Below, piece after piece: positions 55,709-64,000 of a stretch of 64,000 nucleotides of DNA; position 1 is the first letter of the stretch; every line of letters begins with the position of its first letter. Both the position numbers and the translations under genes were made by a program. Under the pieces are notes generated by a model that had not been told where the DNA came from, ran no database searches, and saw only the letters and a program-made list of their open reading frames with translations. Location of the stretch: positions 1,985,501 through 2,049,500 of the forward strand of contig NZ_CP146609.1 of NCBI RefSeq assembly GCF_037094465.1, given 5' to 3'. The stretch comes from Pseudodesulfovibrio sp. 5S69. Its GTDB lineage: Bacteria; Desulfobacterota; Desulfovibrionia; Desulfovibrionales; Desulfovibrionaceae.

Positions 55709-56167
55709 CTAAAATTCGTGGACCAGGGTGATCTTCTTGATGGCGGTCCAGTCGAAGTTCATGGTCCGGTCGTCGACGTTCACGGTGACAGTGTCGCCCG
55801 CGACCCCGGCCAACTCGCCCTTGAATTTGCGCCGGTCGTCCATGGGCTCGAAGAGCAGGACGTCGACCTTGCGGCCGACATAGTCGGCCAGTTGGGCCGG
55901 GGCGAAGAAGATACGCTCCAGTCCGGGCGAGGAGACCTCGAGCACGAAGGCACCGGGAATGACGTCCTCGACCTCGAGCATGAGCCCCACCTGGCGGCTG
56001 ACTTCGGCGCATTGGTCGATGTTCACCCCGCCGGGGGCGTCGATGTATATGCGAACGACGCGCTTCTTGCCCGAAGACGGGGAACTCAGTCCCCAAAAGA
56101 CATAGCCGAGGTTTTCCACCTCGGGCCGGATCATGTCCGACAACATTTCTTCGAACGTCTGACGCAT
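55709..56167 (-). CDS. rimP: ribosome maturation factor RimP
   Basis: A 152-residue small-subunit assembly factor. The family blocks are VENLGYVFWGLSSPSSGKKRVVRIYIDAPGG, VLEVSSPGLERIFFAPAQLADYVGRKV and the C-terminal ITLVHEF. It is the first gene of the minus-strand cluster, 40 bases after the tRNA terminator. A GCCGGACCG/CGGTCCGGC hairpin (56183-56205) lies right before its start. Confidence 0.94.
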   Translation of the reverse strand: MRQTFEEMLSDMIRPEVENLGYVFWGLSSPSSGKKRVVRIYIDAPGGVNIDQCAEVSRQVGLMLEVEDVIPGAFVLEVSSPGLERIFFAPAQLADYVGRKVDVLLFEPMDDRRKFKGELAGVAGDTVTVNVDDRTMNFDWTAIKKITLVHEF

Positions 56168-56182
56168 CGCTCCGATTCTCCC

Positions 56183-56205
56183 GCCGGACCGGGACCCGGT
56201 CCGGC
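56183..56205 (-). repeat. nine-base-pair hairpin before rimP
   Basis: GCCGGACCG and CGGTCCGGC enclose a five-base loop, 16 bases upstream of the rimP start, between it and the tRNA terminator. It may stabilise the leader or limit initiation. Confidence 0.5.
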
Positions 56206-56208
56206 AAA

Positions 56209-56233
56209 TAAAAAAGGTGAGCCCGAGCTCACC
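56209..56233 (-). terminator. terminator after tRNA-Gly
   Basis: On the minus strand GGTGAGC/GCTCACC with a four-base loop precedes TTTTTTATTT. A further hairpin GCAGGGTTC/GAACCCTGC lies between it and the tRNA. The rimP cluster therefore has to start after this point or rely on read-through. Confidence 0.8.
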
Positions 56234-56279
56234 TACGCGAACCCCGCAGGGTTCTTTTATTGAACCCTGCGAAAGGCTT

Positions 56280-56355
56280 TGGAGCGGGTGACGGGGGTCG
56301 AACCCGCGACACCAAGCTTGGGAAGCTTGTACTCTACCAACTGAGCTACACCCGC
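56280..56355 (-). tRNA. tRNA-Gly (anticodon CCC)
   Basis: On the minus strand the cloverleaf folds completely: acceptor GCGGGTG/CACCCGC, D arm GCTC..GAGT, anticodon stem CAAGC/GCTTG with loop TTCCCAA (anticodon CCC, reads GGG), T arm GCGGG-TTCGACC-CCCGT. The 3' CCA is encoded (56280-56282). Confidence 0.95.
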
Positions 56356-56445
56356 TTGGAAACGAGCCTATTTATACATATATACCCAGGTTGTCAACAA
56401 CCATCGTGAAGGTTCTCGCCGGGCCCCGAAAATGGTCTCCGCCCG

Positions 56446-56462
56446 TTGGCATGCATAGTGCA
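56446..56462 (+). promoter_or_regulatory. sigma-54 promoter of the flgF operon
   Basis: TTGGCATGCATAGTGCA matches the -24/-12 pattern: GG at 56448-56449, ten bases, GC at 56460-56461. Transcription would start near 56473, before the AGGAGG site (56478-56483) of flgF. Sigma-54 control of rod and ring genes is common in polar flagellates. Confidence 0.65.
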
Positions 56463-56491
56463 ATTCCTCCGTCGAACAGGAGGATCGCCCT

Positions 56492-57268
56492 ATGCGGGAC
56501 AGTACACAAAGCGCCATTTTCGGGGCTTTATCCAATGAATTGAGGATGTCATCCATCGCCAATAATTTGGCGAACGTGAACACGTCGGCCTTCAAGAAAG
56601 ACAAGCTGGCCTTCCACGACACCTTTATTCGCTTTGCCCATGATTATCTGGTGGATGAGAAAACCTACATCCGTGGCGAGAAGCTGTTCCCCGAGGGGCA
56701 CATCATGGCCAAGGCGCGCCTTTCCGCCCAGCAGGTCGACCTGTCCCAGGGCAGCCTGGAGCGTACGGGCAACCAGCTCGATTTCGCCCTGTCCGGACCG
56801 GGGTTCTTCACCATCCAGGGCGACGGGGAGATGCTCTACACCAGGGCCGGGAATTTCATCACCGACGCGGACGGGATGCTTCGGACCATGGACGGGAATC
56901 CGGTCATGGTCGGCGGCGGACCTCTGCTTGTTCCGCAGGGCGGCGACGTCCAGGTGGACTCCAGCGGCAACATCACCGTCAACGGTGCGCCGGCCGGGGC
57001 CTTCGACCTGGTGGATTTACCCGACCCGGCCCAACTCGAGCGGGTGGGCTCCAACAGCTACCGTGCGCTCGACGGGGGGGGCGGAGTGCCGCCCGAGGAC
57101 GTGACCGTGGCCCAGGGCTTCATCGAGAAATCCAATGTGGAGGTGGTCACGGAGATGGTCTCCATGATCGAAACACAGCGGGCTTTCACCATGTATACCA
57201 AGATGATCCAGGCAGACAACGAGCTGGATACCAAACTGATCACCCAGGTGGGACGCCCCACCGTCTAG
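56492..57268 (+). CDS. flgF: flagellar basal-body rod protein FlgF
   Basis: Proximal rod subunit, 258 residues. The N-terminal rod motif SSIANNLANVNTSAFKKD, the central FALSGPGFFTIQGDGEMLYTRAGNF and the C-terminal VAQGFIEKSNVEVVTEMVSMIETQRAFTMYTKMIQ are present. It is the first gene of the operon, with AGGAGG before the ATG. FlgG follows 17 bases later. Confidence 0.93.
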   Translation: MRDSTQSAIFGALSNELRMSSIANNLANVNTSAFKKDKLAFHDTFIRFAHDYLVDEKTYIRGEKLFPEGHIMAKARLSAQQVDLSQGSLERTGNQLDFALSGPGFFTIQGDGEMLYTRAGNFITDADGMLRTMDGNPVMVGGGPLLVPQGGDVQVDSSGNITVNGAPAGAFDLVDLPDPAQLERVGSNSYRALDGGGGVPPEDVTVAQGFIEKSNVEVVTEMVSMIETQRAFTMYTKMIQADNELDTKLITQVGRPTV

Positions 57269-57285
57269 CATAGGAGGCTTGTACC

Positions 57286-58068
57286 ATGATGCGTTCCCTG
57301 TGGACTTCCGCCACCGGCATGATCGCCATGCAGACCCAAATCGACACCCTGTCGAACAACCTGGCCAACGTCTCCACCACCGGCTTCAAGAAGAGCCGGG
57401 CGGAGTTCGAGGACCTCATGTACCAGACGCTGAAGGTGGCCGGCACCCAGAATCCGGACGGCACCCGGACCCCCGTGGGCATGCAGGTCGGCATGGGCGT
57501 GCGCCCCGTGTCCGTGCACAAGTTCTTTACCCAGGGCGATTTTCAGAACACCGGCAACCCGCTGGACATGGCCATCGAGGGCAAGGGCTTCTTTCAGGTC
57601 ATGATCAACGGCGATCCGGTCTACACCCGCGACGGTTCCTTCGAGTTGGACGACCAGGGCCGCGTGGTCACGGCCGGGGGGTATCCGTTGCAGCCGGAGT
57701 TCACCGTCCCCCCCGAGACGTCCAGCGTGTCCATTTCCGAGACCGGAACTATCTCCGCTCTGGACAAGGACGGCACCGTGCTGGCCACTGCGGACATCGA
57801 CCTCTACCGGTTCCAGAACCCGGCCGGGCTCATCTCCACCGGGCGGAATTTCTACCGCGAGAGCGAGGCCTCGGGCGTGGCCGTGGCCGGAACGCCGGGC
57901 GACGAGAACTACGGGACCATCGCCCAGGGATTCCTGGAGGGGTCCAACGTGGAGATGGTCGACGAGATGGTCGGCCTGATCGTGGGCCAGCGCGCCTTCG
58001 AGATCAACTCCAAGGCCATCACCACCTCGGACGGCATGTTGCAGACGGCCATCAACATCAAGCGATAG
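57286..58068 (+). CDS. flgG: flagellar basal-body rod protein FlgG
   Basis: Distal rod subunit, 260 residues, the standard length. Motifs are SATGMIAMQTQIDTLSNNLANVSTTGFKKSRAEF, the FlgG-specific GTRTPVGMQVGMGVRP and the C-terminal QRAFEINSKAITTSDGMLQTAINIKR. AGGAGG precedes the ATG. Exported by the flagellar type III system. Confidence 0.96.
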   Translation: MMRSLWTSATGMIAMQTQIDTLSNNLANVSTTGFKKSRAEFEDLMYQTLKVAGTQNPDGTRTPVGMQVGMGVRPVSVHKFFTQGDFQNTGNPLDMAIEGKGFFQVMINGDPVYTRDGSFELDDQGRVVTAGGYPLQPEFTVPPETSSVSISETGTISALDKDGTVLATADIDLYRFQNPAGLISTGRNFYRESEASGVAVAGTPGDENYGTIAQGFLEGSNVEMVDEMVGLIVGQRAFEINSKAITTSDGMLQTAINIKR

Positions 58069-58104
58069 CGGCGGGTCGGGGAGATCACGCCGCAAGGCAG
58101 GTTC

Positions 58105-59118
58105 ATGTCTATGTGGAGCAAGCAGAATCAGCGCAGCAACCAACCCGGTGCGGTCCGGTACGTCCTCGCGGCGTGCCTGGCCCTCCTCCTGTTGTCCGTG
58201 CCCGCCCTGACCGGCGCGGCCAAGGGGAACCGGTGGAAGGGGCTGGTCCGGAACGTGGCCTGCGTCAAGGGACCGGACGTCCTGCTGGGCGAGATCGCGG
58301 ACCCGGTGGACGACGCGGCCCGACGCCAGTGGCCGACCCTCTCGGCCATCAAGCTCTGGAAAGCCTCGGACCGGAAAGGCCACGTGGTCACCGTACCCAG
58401 GGACAAGCTCGCGAAGGTCCTCAAGTACTACATGGGCGACGTGGCGGACAACCTGGCCCTGCCGAGCCAGTTGACCGTGCAGACCGGCGGCCGGGTGATC
58501 GACGAGGCCGAGTTGAAGGCGCGGATAGTCGCCTTTTTGACGCCGCGGTCCAAGGACCTGGGCGGCGATGTGAAATTCAAGATGCTCCAGATGCCACACT
58601 ACGTTTTTTTCCCCAATGATTACGACAAGCTGGTCGTCAGTATGCGCGACGATATCGCGCCCGGACGCAACGAGATCGCCCTCAGCGGGATGACCCCGGA
58701 CGGCAAGGTGGTTTCGCGGCGTTCCGCCGTGGTCTTCGCCGACGTATGGAAGGCCGTGCCCGTGGCCGCCCGGCCCATGAACCGCATGGAGCGGGTGACC
58801 CGGGACAAGGTCACCTTCCGGCGCATGAACATGGCCTACAACCGCGACGTCTGGGACGGCACGGGCGGGCCGTGGCGCATGGCCCGGACCCTGGGGCGGG
58901 GTCAGGTCTTCACCATGTCCAACCTGGAGCCGGTGCCGCTCATCGAACGGGGCGAAATGGTCAACCTGGTCTACAACGGGCGCAAGGTCCGGCTGTCGGT
59001 CAAGGCCGAGGCCTTGGCCGAGGCCGGGGTGGGGCAGCAGGTGGAAGTCCGCAACACGCAGAGCAACAAGATCATCCTGGCGACCGTCGTGGACGGCGAG
59101 ACCGTGGTCGTCAGGTAG
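58105..59118 (+). CDS. flgA: flagellar P-ring assembly chaperone FlgA
   Basis: Periplasmic chaperone needed to assemble FlgI into the P ring. The 337-residue protein is longer than the E. coli protein (about 220). It has a cleavable-looking signal (hydrophobic region about residues 17-35) and a C-terminal SAF domain (VTRDKVTFRRMNM ... GEMVNLVYNGRKVRLSVKAEALAEAGVGQQVEVRNTQSNKIILATVVDGETVVV). The extra length lies in the N-terminal half. Confidence 0.9.
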   Translation: MSMWSKQNQRSNQPGAVRYVLAACLALLLLSVPALTGAAKGNRWKGLVRNVACVKGPDVLLGEIADPVDDAARRQWPTLSAIKLWKASDRKGHVVTVPRDKLAKVLKYYMGDVADNLALPSQLTVQTGGRVIDEAELKARIVAFLTPRSKDLGGDVKFKMLQMPHYVFFPNDYDKLVVSMRDDIAPGRNEIALSGMTPDGKVVSRRSAVVFADVWKAVPVAARPMNRMERVTRDKVTFRRMNMAYNRDVWDGTGGPWRMARTLGRGQVFTMSNLEPVPLIERGEMVNLVYNGRKVRLSVKAEALAEAGVGQQVEVRNTQSNKIILATVVDGETVVVR

Positions 59119-59133
59119 ACAAGGAGCATCGTC

Positions 59134-59829
59134 ATGAGACGCTATTTTCTGATAGTCATGGCCGCCATCCTGCTGGCTTCGGGCTGCGCCCGGAAGTATG
59201 AGAACGAGCCCATGCCCGTGCTCACGCCGCCCGTCTACGAGGAGCAGGACCCGGCGTCCAATCCCGGTTCCTTGTATGACTCGAACCGCTCCGAGTTCCT
59301 GTACGACGACAACCGCGCCAGCCGCGTGGGCGACATCGTCCTGGTCCAGGTGGCCGAGACCGCGACCACCAAGATCAAGTCCGAGACCACGGCCGACAAG
59401 TCCAACGACATCAACACCTCGGTCTCGGCCATGCCGTCCACCGGGCTGATCGGGAACGTGCCCCTGGCCGGGACCCTGGGGGCCAAGGCGGGCGTCGGCA
59501 TCGTGGCCAACCAGTCCTCGAAGCTGTCGGGCACCGGCGAGACCAAGCAGGAGTCCAATTTCGAGGCCACGGTGGCCACGCGCATCGTGCGCAGGCTGCC
59601 GGGCAACATCCTGCAGGTGGAGGGCGCGCGCCGCATCCGGGTCAACAACGAGACCCAGTTCCTGGTGGTCCGCGGCCTGATCCGCCAACGCGACATCTCG
59701 TCAGGCAACACCATCCCGTCCACCAGCCTGGCCGAGGCCCAGATCGAGATCTACGGCCAGGGCGTGCTGGCGGACAAGCAAAAGCCCGGTTGGCTGTCGC
59801 GCATCCTGGACAACGTGTTTCCGTTCTAG
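59134..59829 (+). CDS. flgH: flagellar L-ring protein FlgH
   Basis: Outer-membrane ring lipoprotein, 231 residues. Lipobox LLASGC with C18. The family core is [65 protein letters not shown] and [32 protein letters not shown] at the end. AAGGAG before ATG 59134. Confidence 0.95.
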   Translation: MRRYFLIVMAAILLASGCARKYENEPMPVLTPPVYEEQDPASNPGSLYDSNRSEFLYDDNRASRVGDIVLVQVAETATTKIKSETTADKSNDINTSVSAMPSTGLIGNVPLAGTLGAKAGVGIVANQSSKLSGTGETKQESNFEATVATRIVRRLPGNILQVEGARRIRVNNETQFLVVRGLIRQRDISSGNTIPSTSLAEAQIEIYGQGVLADKQKPGWLSRILDNVFPF

Positions 59830-59887
59830 CCTGACGGCCCGAACGCGCATCGAAGTAATTGAAGAAGAGGTTCGAGGAGTGAACGCC

Positions 59888-61045
59888 ATGACCCTGAATG
59901 AACGCATCAACCCCGTAGACTCCGGCGAAGCGGCCAGGACGCTGGTTCTGGCGGCGCTGTTCGTGGCGCTGGTCCTGTACCTGGCCTTCGTGTTCGCCCC
60001 GGCCGAGGCCCGGGCGGCCCGGCTCAAGGATATCGCCAGCTTCAGCGGGGTGCGCAACAACGAACTGGTGGGCTACGGCCTGGTGGTCGGCCTGGCCGGC
60101 ACGGGCGACGGCACGTCGAGCACGTTCACCATGCGCTCCATGGCCAACATGCTGGAGAAGATGGGCGTGGAAACCAATCCCAACGACCTCAAGCCCAAGA
60201 ACGTGGCCGCGGTCATGGTCACGGCCAAGATGCCGGTCTCGGCCAAGCCGGGTTCCAACCTGGACGTCACGGTCTCGTCGCTCGGCGACGCCAAGTCCCT
60301 GCTCGGCGGGGTCCTGCTGGTCACGCCCCTCAAGGGACTGGACGGACAGGTCTACGCCGTGGGCCAGGGTGCCCTGACCATCGGCGGCTTCAACGTGGCC
60401 GGCGCGGCTGCCAACGCCCAGCAGAACATCCCCACCGTGGGCCGTATCCCCAACGGCGCGGTGGTGGAGCGCGGCGTGCCCTTCAAGTTCAACAACCAGG
60501 ATCACATGACCGTGAACCTGGACGTGCGCGATTTCGGCACGACCATGCAGGTGGTCAACAAGATCAACGCCAGTATGGGCGGTCAGTTCGCCAAGGCCAA
60601 AGACATCGCCACCATCGACCTGGAGCTGCCCGACCGGTTCCGCGGCAACATGGTCCCGCTGATGGCCTCCCTCGAGGACCTGGATATTTCGCCGGACGGC
60701 AAGGCCAAGGTGGTGGTGGACGAGAAGACCGGCACCGTGGTGCTCGGCCAGGACGTCCGTCTGAGCCGCGTGGCCGTGGCCCACGGCAACCTGCAGATCG
60801 TGGTCTCCGAGACCCAGCAGGTCAGCCAGCCCGGCCCGTTCTCGGACGGCACCACCGTGGTCACGCCCCAGACCGACATCCAGGTCCAGCAGCAGAACAA
60901 GCAGTTGATGCTCATGGAGGGCGCCACCCTGCAGGAGCTGGTCGACGGCCTGAATTCCATCGGCGCGACCCCGCGCGACCTGATTTCCATCATCCGCACC
61001 CTCAAGGCGGCGGGCTCCCTGCATGCCGAAGTGGAGGTTATCTAG
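59888..61045 (+). CDS. flgI: flagellar P-ring protein FlgI
   Basis: P-ring subunit in the periplasm, 385 residues. ATG 59888 is chosen because GAGGAG lies eight bases before it (a GTG at 59879 has no room for a site). A signal peptide with an unusually long N-region ends near AEARA; then [33 protein letters not shown]. The C-terminal [38 protein letters not shown] is typical. Confidence 0.95.
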   Translation: MTLNERINPVDSGEAARTLVLAALFVALVLYLAFVFAPAEARAARLKDIASFSGVRNNELVGYGLVVGLAGTGDGTSSTFTMRSMANMLEKMGVETNPNDLKPKNVAAVMVTAKMPVSAKPGSNLDVTVSSLGDAKSLLGGVLLVTPLKGLDGQVYAVGQGALTIGGFNVAGAAANAQQNIPTVGRIPNGAVVERGVPFKFNNQDHMTVNLDVRDFGTTMQVVNKINASMGGQFAKAKDIATIDLELPDRFRGNMVPLMASLEDLDISPDGKAKVVVDEKTGTVVLGQDVRLSRVAVAHGNLQIVVSETQQVSQPGPFSDGTTVVTPQTDIQVQQQNKQLMLMEGATLQELVDGLNSIGATPRDLISIIRTLKAAGSLHAEVEVI

Positions 61046-61046
61046 C

Positions 61047-61790
61047 ATGATCAACGCCACCCTCGACCCCCGACTGGCCGCGAGCACGGCCGAGACCAAG
61101 GACCTTGCCCGGTTCAAGTCCGAAATGGACGGGCTCAGGAAGAACCTGTCCGGCGGGGACCCGGACAAGCTGGCCAAGCTCAAGAAGGCCTGCCAGAACT
61201 TCGAGGCGGTCTTCATCGGCAAGCTCTGGGACCAGATGAAGCAGACCGTGCCCAAGGAGGGCTACCTGCACTCCAAGCAGGAGGACTCCTACATGTCCAT
61301 GTTCAACCGCGAGTTTTCGGAAAAGATGGCCCAGGCGGGCGGCATCGGACTGGCGGACATGATTTACGCCCAGCTCAGCCAAAAGCTCAAGCAGGCCAGC
61401 CGGGAGACCCTGGCCGGCGGGGTGGAGATCAACCCGGTCAAGGAAGAGGGCATCGCCCTGAAGCGGGGCACGCAGCCCATCCCCCTGGACCGCTCCCAGG
61501 GCATGACCCTGGAGGACTGGGGCGGCAACTCGGTGGCGGACGATTCCAAAGGCACGGCCCCCATGGAGGCGCCCGCCGAGGATGGGCGCAAGAGCGGCGT
61601 GCCCGGCGTGTTGAGCGACGTGGAGGTCAAGGCCCGGCTTGAGACCCTGACCCGCAAGCTTGAGGCCCGGCGCATTCGCGACGGGCTAGCCGGGGCAACG
61701 CCGGTGGGCAGGCACAGCGGCGGCTACGCGGCCGAAGGCGCCGGGGAAGACGATGGCAAGGTTGGCCGGAAACTTGCAGAAATTGGATGA
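61047..61790 (+). CDS. flgJ: FlgJ-like rod-binding protein without muramidase domain
   Basis: A 247-residue protein from ATG 61047. The N-terminal half has the rod-binding domain (LKKACQNFEAVFIGKLWDQMKQTVPKEG to FSEKMAQAGGIGLADMIYAQLS). The C-terminal half is low-complexity and charged, without the peptidoglycan hydrolase domain of enterobacterial FlgJ. A separate lytic enzyme must open the wall for the rod. The start follows the flgI stop by one base, with GGAGG inside the end of flgI. Confidence 0.88.
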   Translation: MINATLDPRLAASTAETKDLARFKSEMDGLRKNLSGGDPDKLAKLKKACQNFEAVFIGKLWDQMKQTVPKEGYLHSKQEDSYMSMFNREFSEKMAQAGGIGLADMIYAQLSQKLKQASRETLAGGVEINPVKEEGIALKRGTQPIPLDRSQGMTLEDWGGNSVADDSKGTAPMEAPAEDGRKSGVPGVLSDVEVKARLETLTRKLEARRIRDGLAGATPVGRHSGGYAAEGAGEDDGKVGRKLAEIG

Positions 61791-61867
61791 GCTCCTGGGA
61801 GCGATTATTGGTAAAGATTAATTTTTGTTAAGAAAGTATAACAAGTTAGACATGACGAGGTAGCAGG

Positions 61868-62347
61868 ATGATCCGTCTGATAGAGGAAAATTTGGTCCGC
61901 CAGAACAAGGCCATGCTGCTCATGTATTTCCTGCTTGAGGAAGAATTTTCCCGCCTTACTCAACTCAAGCCCCAATCCGTTTCCCAGGTGGAGCTGTCCA
62001 TCCAGGAACTGATGCGCCAGGTGGCGGGCGAGCGGGCCTCCCTGCGCCGTCTGGTCGCCCGCGTGCAGCCCTCGGCCCAGCGGGTTCGGGAGATCATGCC
62101 CGGCCTGAGCGAGGAAGAGGCCGGTTCCATCACCGAGCTCCTGGCGCGCCTCGACGAGACCGAGCAGAAGTGCGGGGTCCAGGCCGCCAAGAACCAGCAG
62201 ATGGCCATGGCCCTCTTTGATCAGTCCAAGGGACTGCTCAATTTCATGCACAACCAGATCAAGCCCAAGTCCACCACGGCCTACGCACGGACCGGCCGGT
62301 TCGCCAAGGGCATCAATGATGCGCGCCTGTTGAGCGGGAGACTGTAA
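61868..62347 (+). CDS. flgN: flagellar export chaperone FlgN
   Basis: Chaperone for the hook-associated proteins FlgK and FlgL; 159 residues, helical throughout, with MIRLIEENLVRQNKAMLLMYFLLEEEFSRLT at the start and QMAMALFDQSKGLLNFMH near the end. Its stop overlaps the flgK start (TAATG), so production is coupled to its client. A 77-bp AT-rich gap separates it from flgJ. Confidence 0.88.
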   Translation: MIRLIEENLVRQNKAMLLMYFLLEEEFSRLTQLKPQSVSQVELSIQELMRQVAGERASLRRLVARVQPSAQRVREIMPGLSEEEAGSITELLARLDETEQKCGVQAAKNQQMAMALFDQSKGLLNFMHNQIKPKSTTAYARTGRFAKGINDARLLSGRL

Positions 62348-64000
62348 TGTCCTTCGGCGCCAACTCCATCCTGGACATGGGCCGGTGGGCCCTGTTCGCC
62401 TCGCAGGTCCAACTGCAGGTCACGGGCGAGAACATCTCGAACGTGAACACCGACGGCTATTCGCGCCGTTCGGTGAATCTGGAGGAGGGGCCCTACATTG
62501 ATTACTCGCCCGGCCAGCTCGGCACGGGCGTCAAGGCCACGGAGGTGGCCCGGCATTTCGACGAGATGGTCGAGGCCATGTACCTGGGGCAGTCCTCCCT
62601 GAGCAACATGTGGGGCAATCTCTTCGAGCAGCTCAAGGGCGTGGAGAACCTGCTCAACGAGTCCAGCGGCAGCGGCGTGAGCGACGCCCTGTCCCAGTAT
62701 TTCAATTCCTGGAACGAGGTCTCCCAGCGGCCCGACAACTACGGGGCGCGGCAGACCGTGGTCAACGACGCGGCCACCCTGATCACCACCCTCAAGGCCG
62801 TGGACACCAACCTCTCGCTCATGCAGGAGCGGATCAACGGCGAGGTCTCGGCCCAGGTGGCCAAGGCCAACGGCCTGATGCAGGATATCGCGGACCTCAA
62901 CCGGGAGATCCAGGTCCACGACGTGCCCGGCCAGAACAACGCCAACGCCCAGTACGACGAGCGCGCGCGCAAGGTCCGCGCCCTGGCCGAACTGGTGGAC
63001 ATCAAGACCATCGACAACGGCGGCGGCAACTACACGGTCCTGACCCAGTCCGGGCAGACCCTGGTGGACGCGGAGAGCGCCTTTTCCCTGGATTTCCGGG
63101 CCCCGGCCAAGGTCAAGGATCTGCGTCCCGACTCTACCTTCGACGGCAACGTCTATTTCGACGGCAACGACGACTACGAGTACACCATCGAGTTCCTCTC
63201 CTCCAACGCGGGGGACCCGGTGGGGCAGGTCGGCTCGGGCGCCGGCGCGGCGCAGTTCCGCGTCTCCTTGGACGGCGGCGTGACCTGGCTGGCCAACGAG
63301 GACGGCTCCGAACGGCGTTTTTACGCCCGTGAATACGATGACCGGGTCAACGTCGAGGGCTTGCAGCTCTGGTTCGGCTCCAACGCCGGGGCCCAGGGCT
63401 CGCCCTCGGGCACCTTCGTGGACGGCGACCGGTTCGTCATCAGTCCGCACCAGGGGCTGTACTGGGTGCAGAACACCTCCCACGCCGAGGAGATCACCCC
63501 ACAACTGCACTTCAACGGTGAGGAGAACACCCAGCGGCTCACCGGCGGGTCCATCGCCGCGCTGCTCTCCTTCCGCGACAACTATGTGGGCAAGTACCGG
63601 TCCAAGCTGGACGAGCTGGCCGGGGCGGTCATCTGGGAGACCAACCGCAGGCACAGCCAGGGCGCGGGGCTCCAGGCCTTCACCGTGGTCGACGGCACCT
63701 ACCAGGTGGACTACACCGACAAGGCGCTGGGCAGCGATTCCACCGGCTTGGCCTTCGGCGACAAGCTCCAGTCCGGCAGCTCCTTCATGTACGTGTACAA
63801 CGAGTCCACCGGGCTGCTGGCGTCGAGCGCGGCGCTGGACTTCGACGGCAGCGGCGGGACCTTCAACCCGGAAATCCACTCCCTGGAGGACGTGCGCGAC
63901 GCCTTCAACCGGACCTATGCGGGCGCCATCAACGCCACCATCGTCAACAACAAGCTGCGCCTGGAGGCCGAGGACGGCTACACCTTCGCCTTCGGCACGG
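62347..64000 (+). CDS. flgK: flagellar hook-associated protein FlgK (partial at the window end)
   Basis: Hook-filament junction protein. The frame from ATG 62347 is open to the end of the window, about 551 codons seen. The N-terminus LFASQVQLQVTGENISNVNTDGYSRRSVNL is the rod/hook-type motif; then EMVEAMYLGQSSLSNMWGNLFEQL, FNSWNEVSQRPDNYGARQTVV and DERARKVRALAELVDIKT as in FlgK. It overlaps the stop of flgN. The C-terminus is outside the window. Confidence 0.93.
   Translation, partial: MSFGANSILDMGRWALFASQVQLQVTGENISNVNTDGYSRRSVNLEEGPYIDYSPGQLGTGVKATEVARHFDEMVEAMYLGQSSLSNMWGNLFEQLKGVENLLNESSGSGVSDALSQYFNSWNEVSQRPDNYGARQTVVNDAATLITTLKAVDTNLSLMQERINGEVSAQVAKANGLMQDIADLNREIQVHDVPGQNNANAQYDERARKVRALAELVDIKTIDNGGGNYTVLTQSGQTLVDAESAFSLDFRAPAKVKDLRPDSTFDGNVYFDGNDDYEYTIEFLSSNAGDPVGQVGSGAGAAQFRVSLDGGVTWLANEDGSERRFYAREYDDRVNVEGLQLWFGSNAGAQGSPSGTFVDGDRFVISPHQGLYWVQNTSHAEEITPQLHFNGEENTQRLTGGSIAALLSFRDNYVGKYRSKLDELAGAVIWETNRRHSQGAGLQAFTVVDGTYQVDYTDKALGSDSTGLAFGDKLQSGSSFMYVYNESTGLLASSAALDFDGSGGTFNPEIHSLEDVRDAFNRTYAGAINATIVNNKLRLEAEDGYTFAFGT

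Overview
The window reads like chromosomal backbone of a GC-rich deltaproteobacterium of the Desulfovibrio/Pseudodesulfovibrio type. This is inferred from gene content and order, codon use and protein character, not from a database search. It has about 60 protein genes and one tRNA-Gly. I see no transposase, integrase, phage gene, rRNA or CRISPR array.

Left part (1-15.4 kb): an AsmA-like protein fragment, a zinc-dependent phospholipase-C-like protein, a kinase-like P-loop protein and thyX. A relatively AT-rich gap with DnaA-box-like repeats then leads into dnaA. Next comes a long minus-strand block for translation, envelope and isoprenoid biogenesis, transcribed rpsB-tsf, then pyrH-frr-uppS-cdsA-dxr-rseP-tsaB, with a hydantoinase-B-like gene and a single-cysteine low-molecular-weight phosphatase/ArsC-like gene beyond it.

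Middle part (15.4-45 kb): an overlapping pair encoding an orphan ParB-family protein and a spore-photoproduct-lyase-like radical SAM protein; an EF-G paralogue, plsC and RNase J; an L-cysteine desulfidase-like gene with an unknown partner; a ClC transporter with CBS domains; the glycine cleavage operon gcvH-gcvPA-gcvPB-lpdA plus a YhcH-family gene (no gcvT in view); nikR; folE2; a solitary small flagellar rod-like protein; an FAD oxidoreductase; and a sigma-54 activator followed by a secreted TPR gene that is frameshifted in this sequence.

Right part (45-64 kb): the classical minus-strand cluster rimP-nusA-ylxR-infB-ylxP-rbfA-nrnA-truB-rpsO-pnp, then tRNA-Gly(CCC). A divergent plus-strand flagellar operon follows, flgF-flgG-flgA-flgH-flgI-flgJ-flgN-flgK, preceded by a good sigma-54 promoter match. 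flgK runs off the window.

The least explained features lie between genes. Seven copies of a structured dispersed repeat sit mostly just after stop codons, two of them carrying a near-identical 48-bp block. There is also a 121-bp palindrome between convergent genes, structured leaders before rpsB and pnp, and an origin-like gap before dnaA. Two genes (the TPR gene and pnp) each appear to lack one base, which may be sequence error or real frameshifting.
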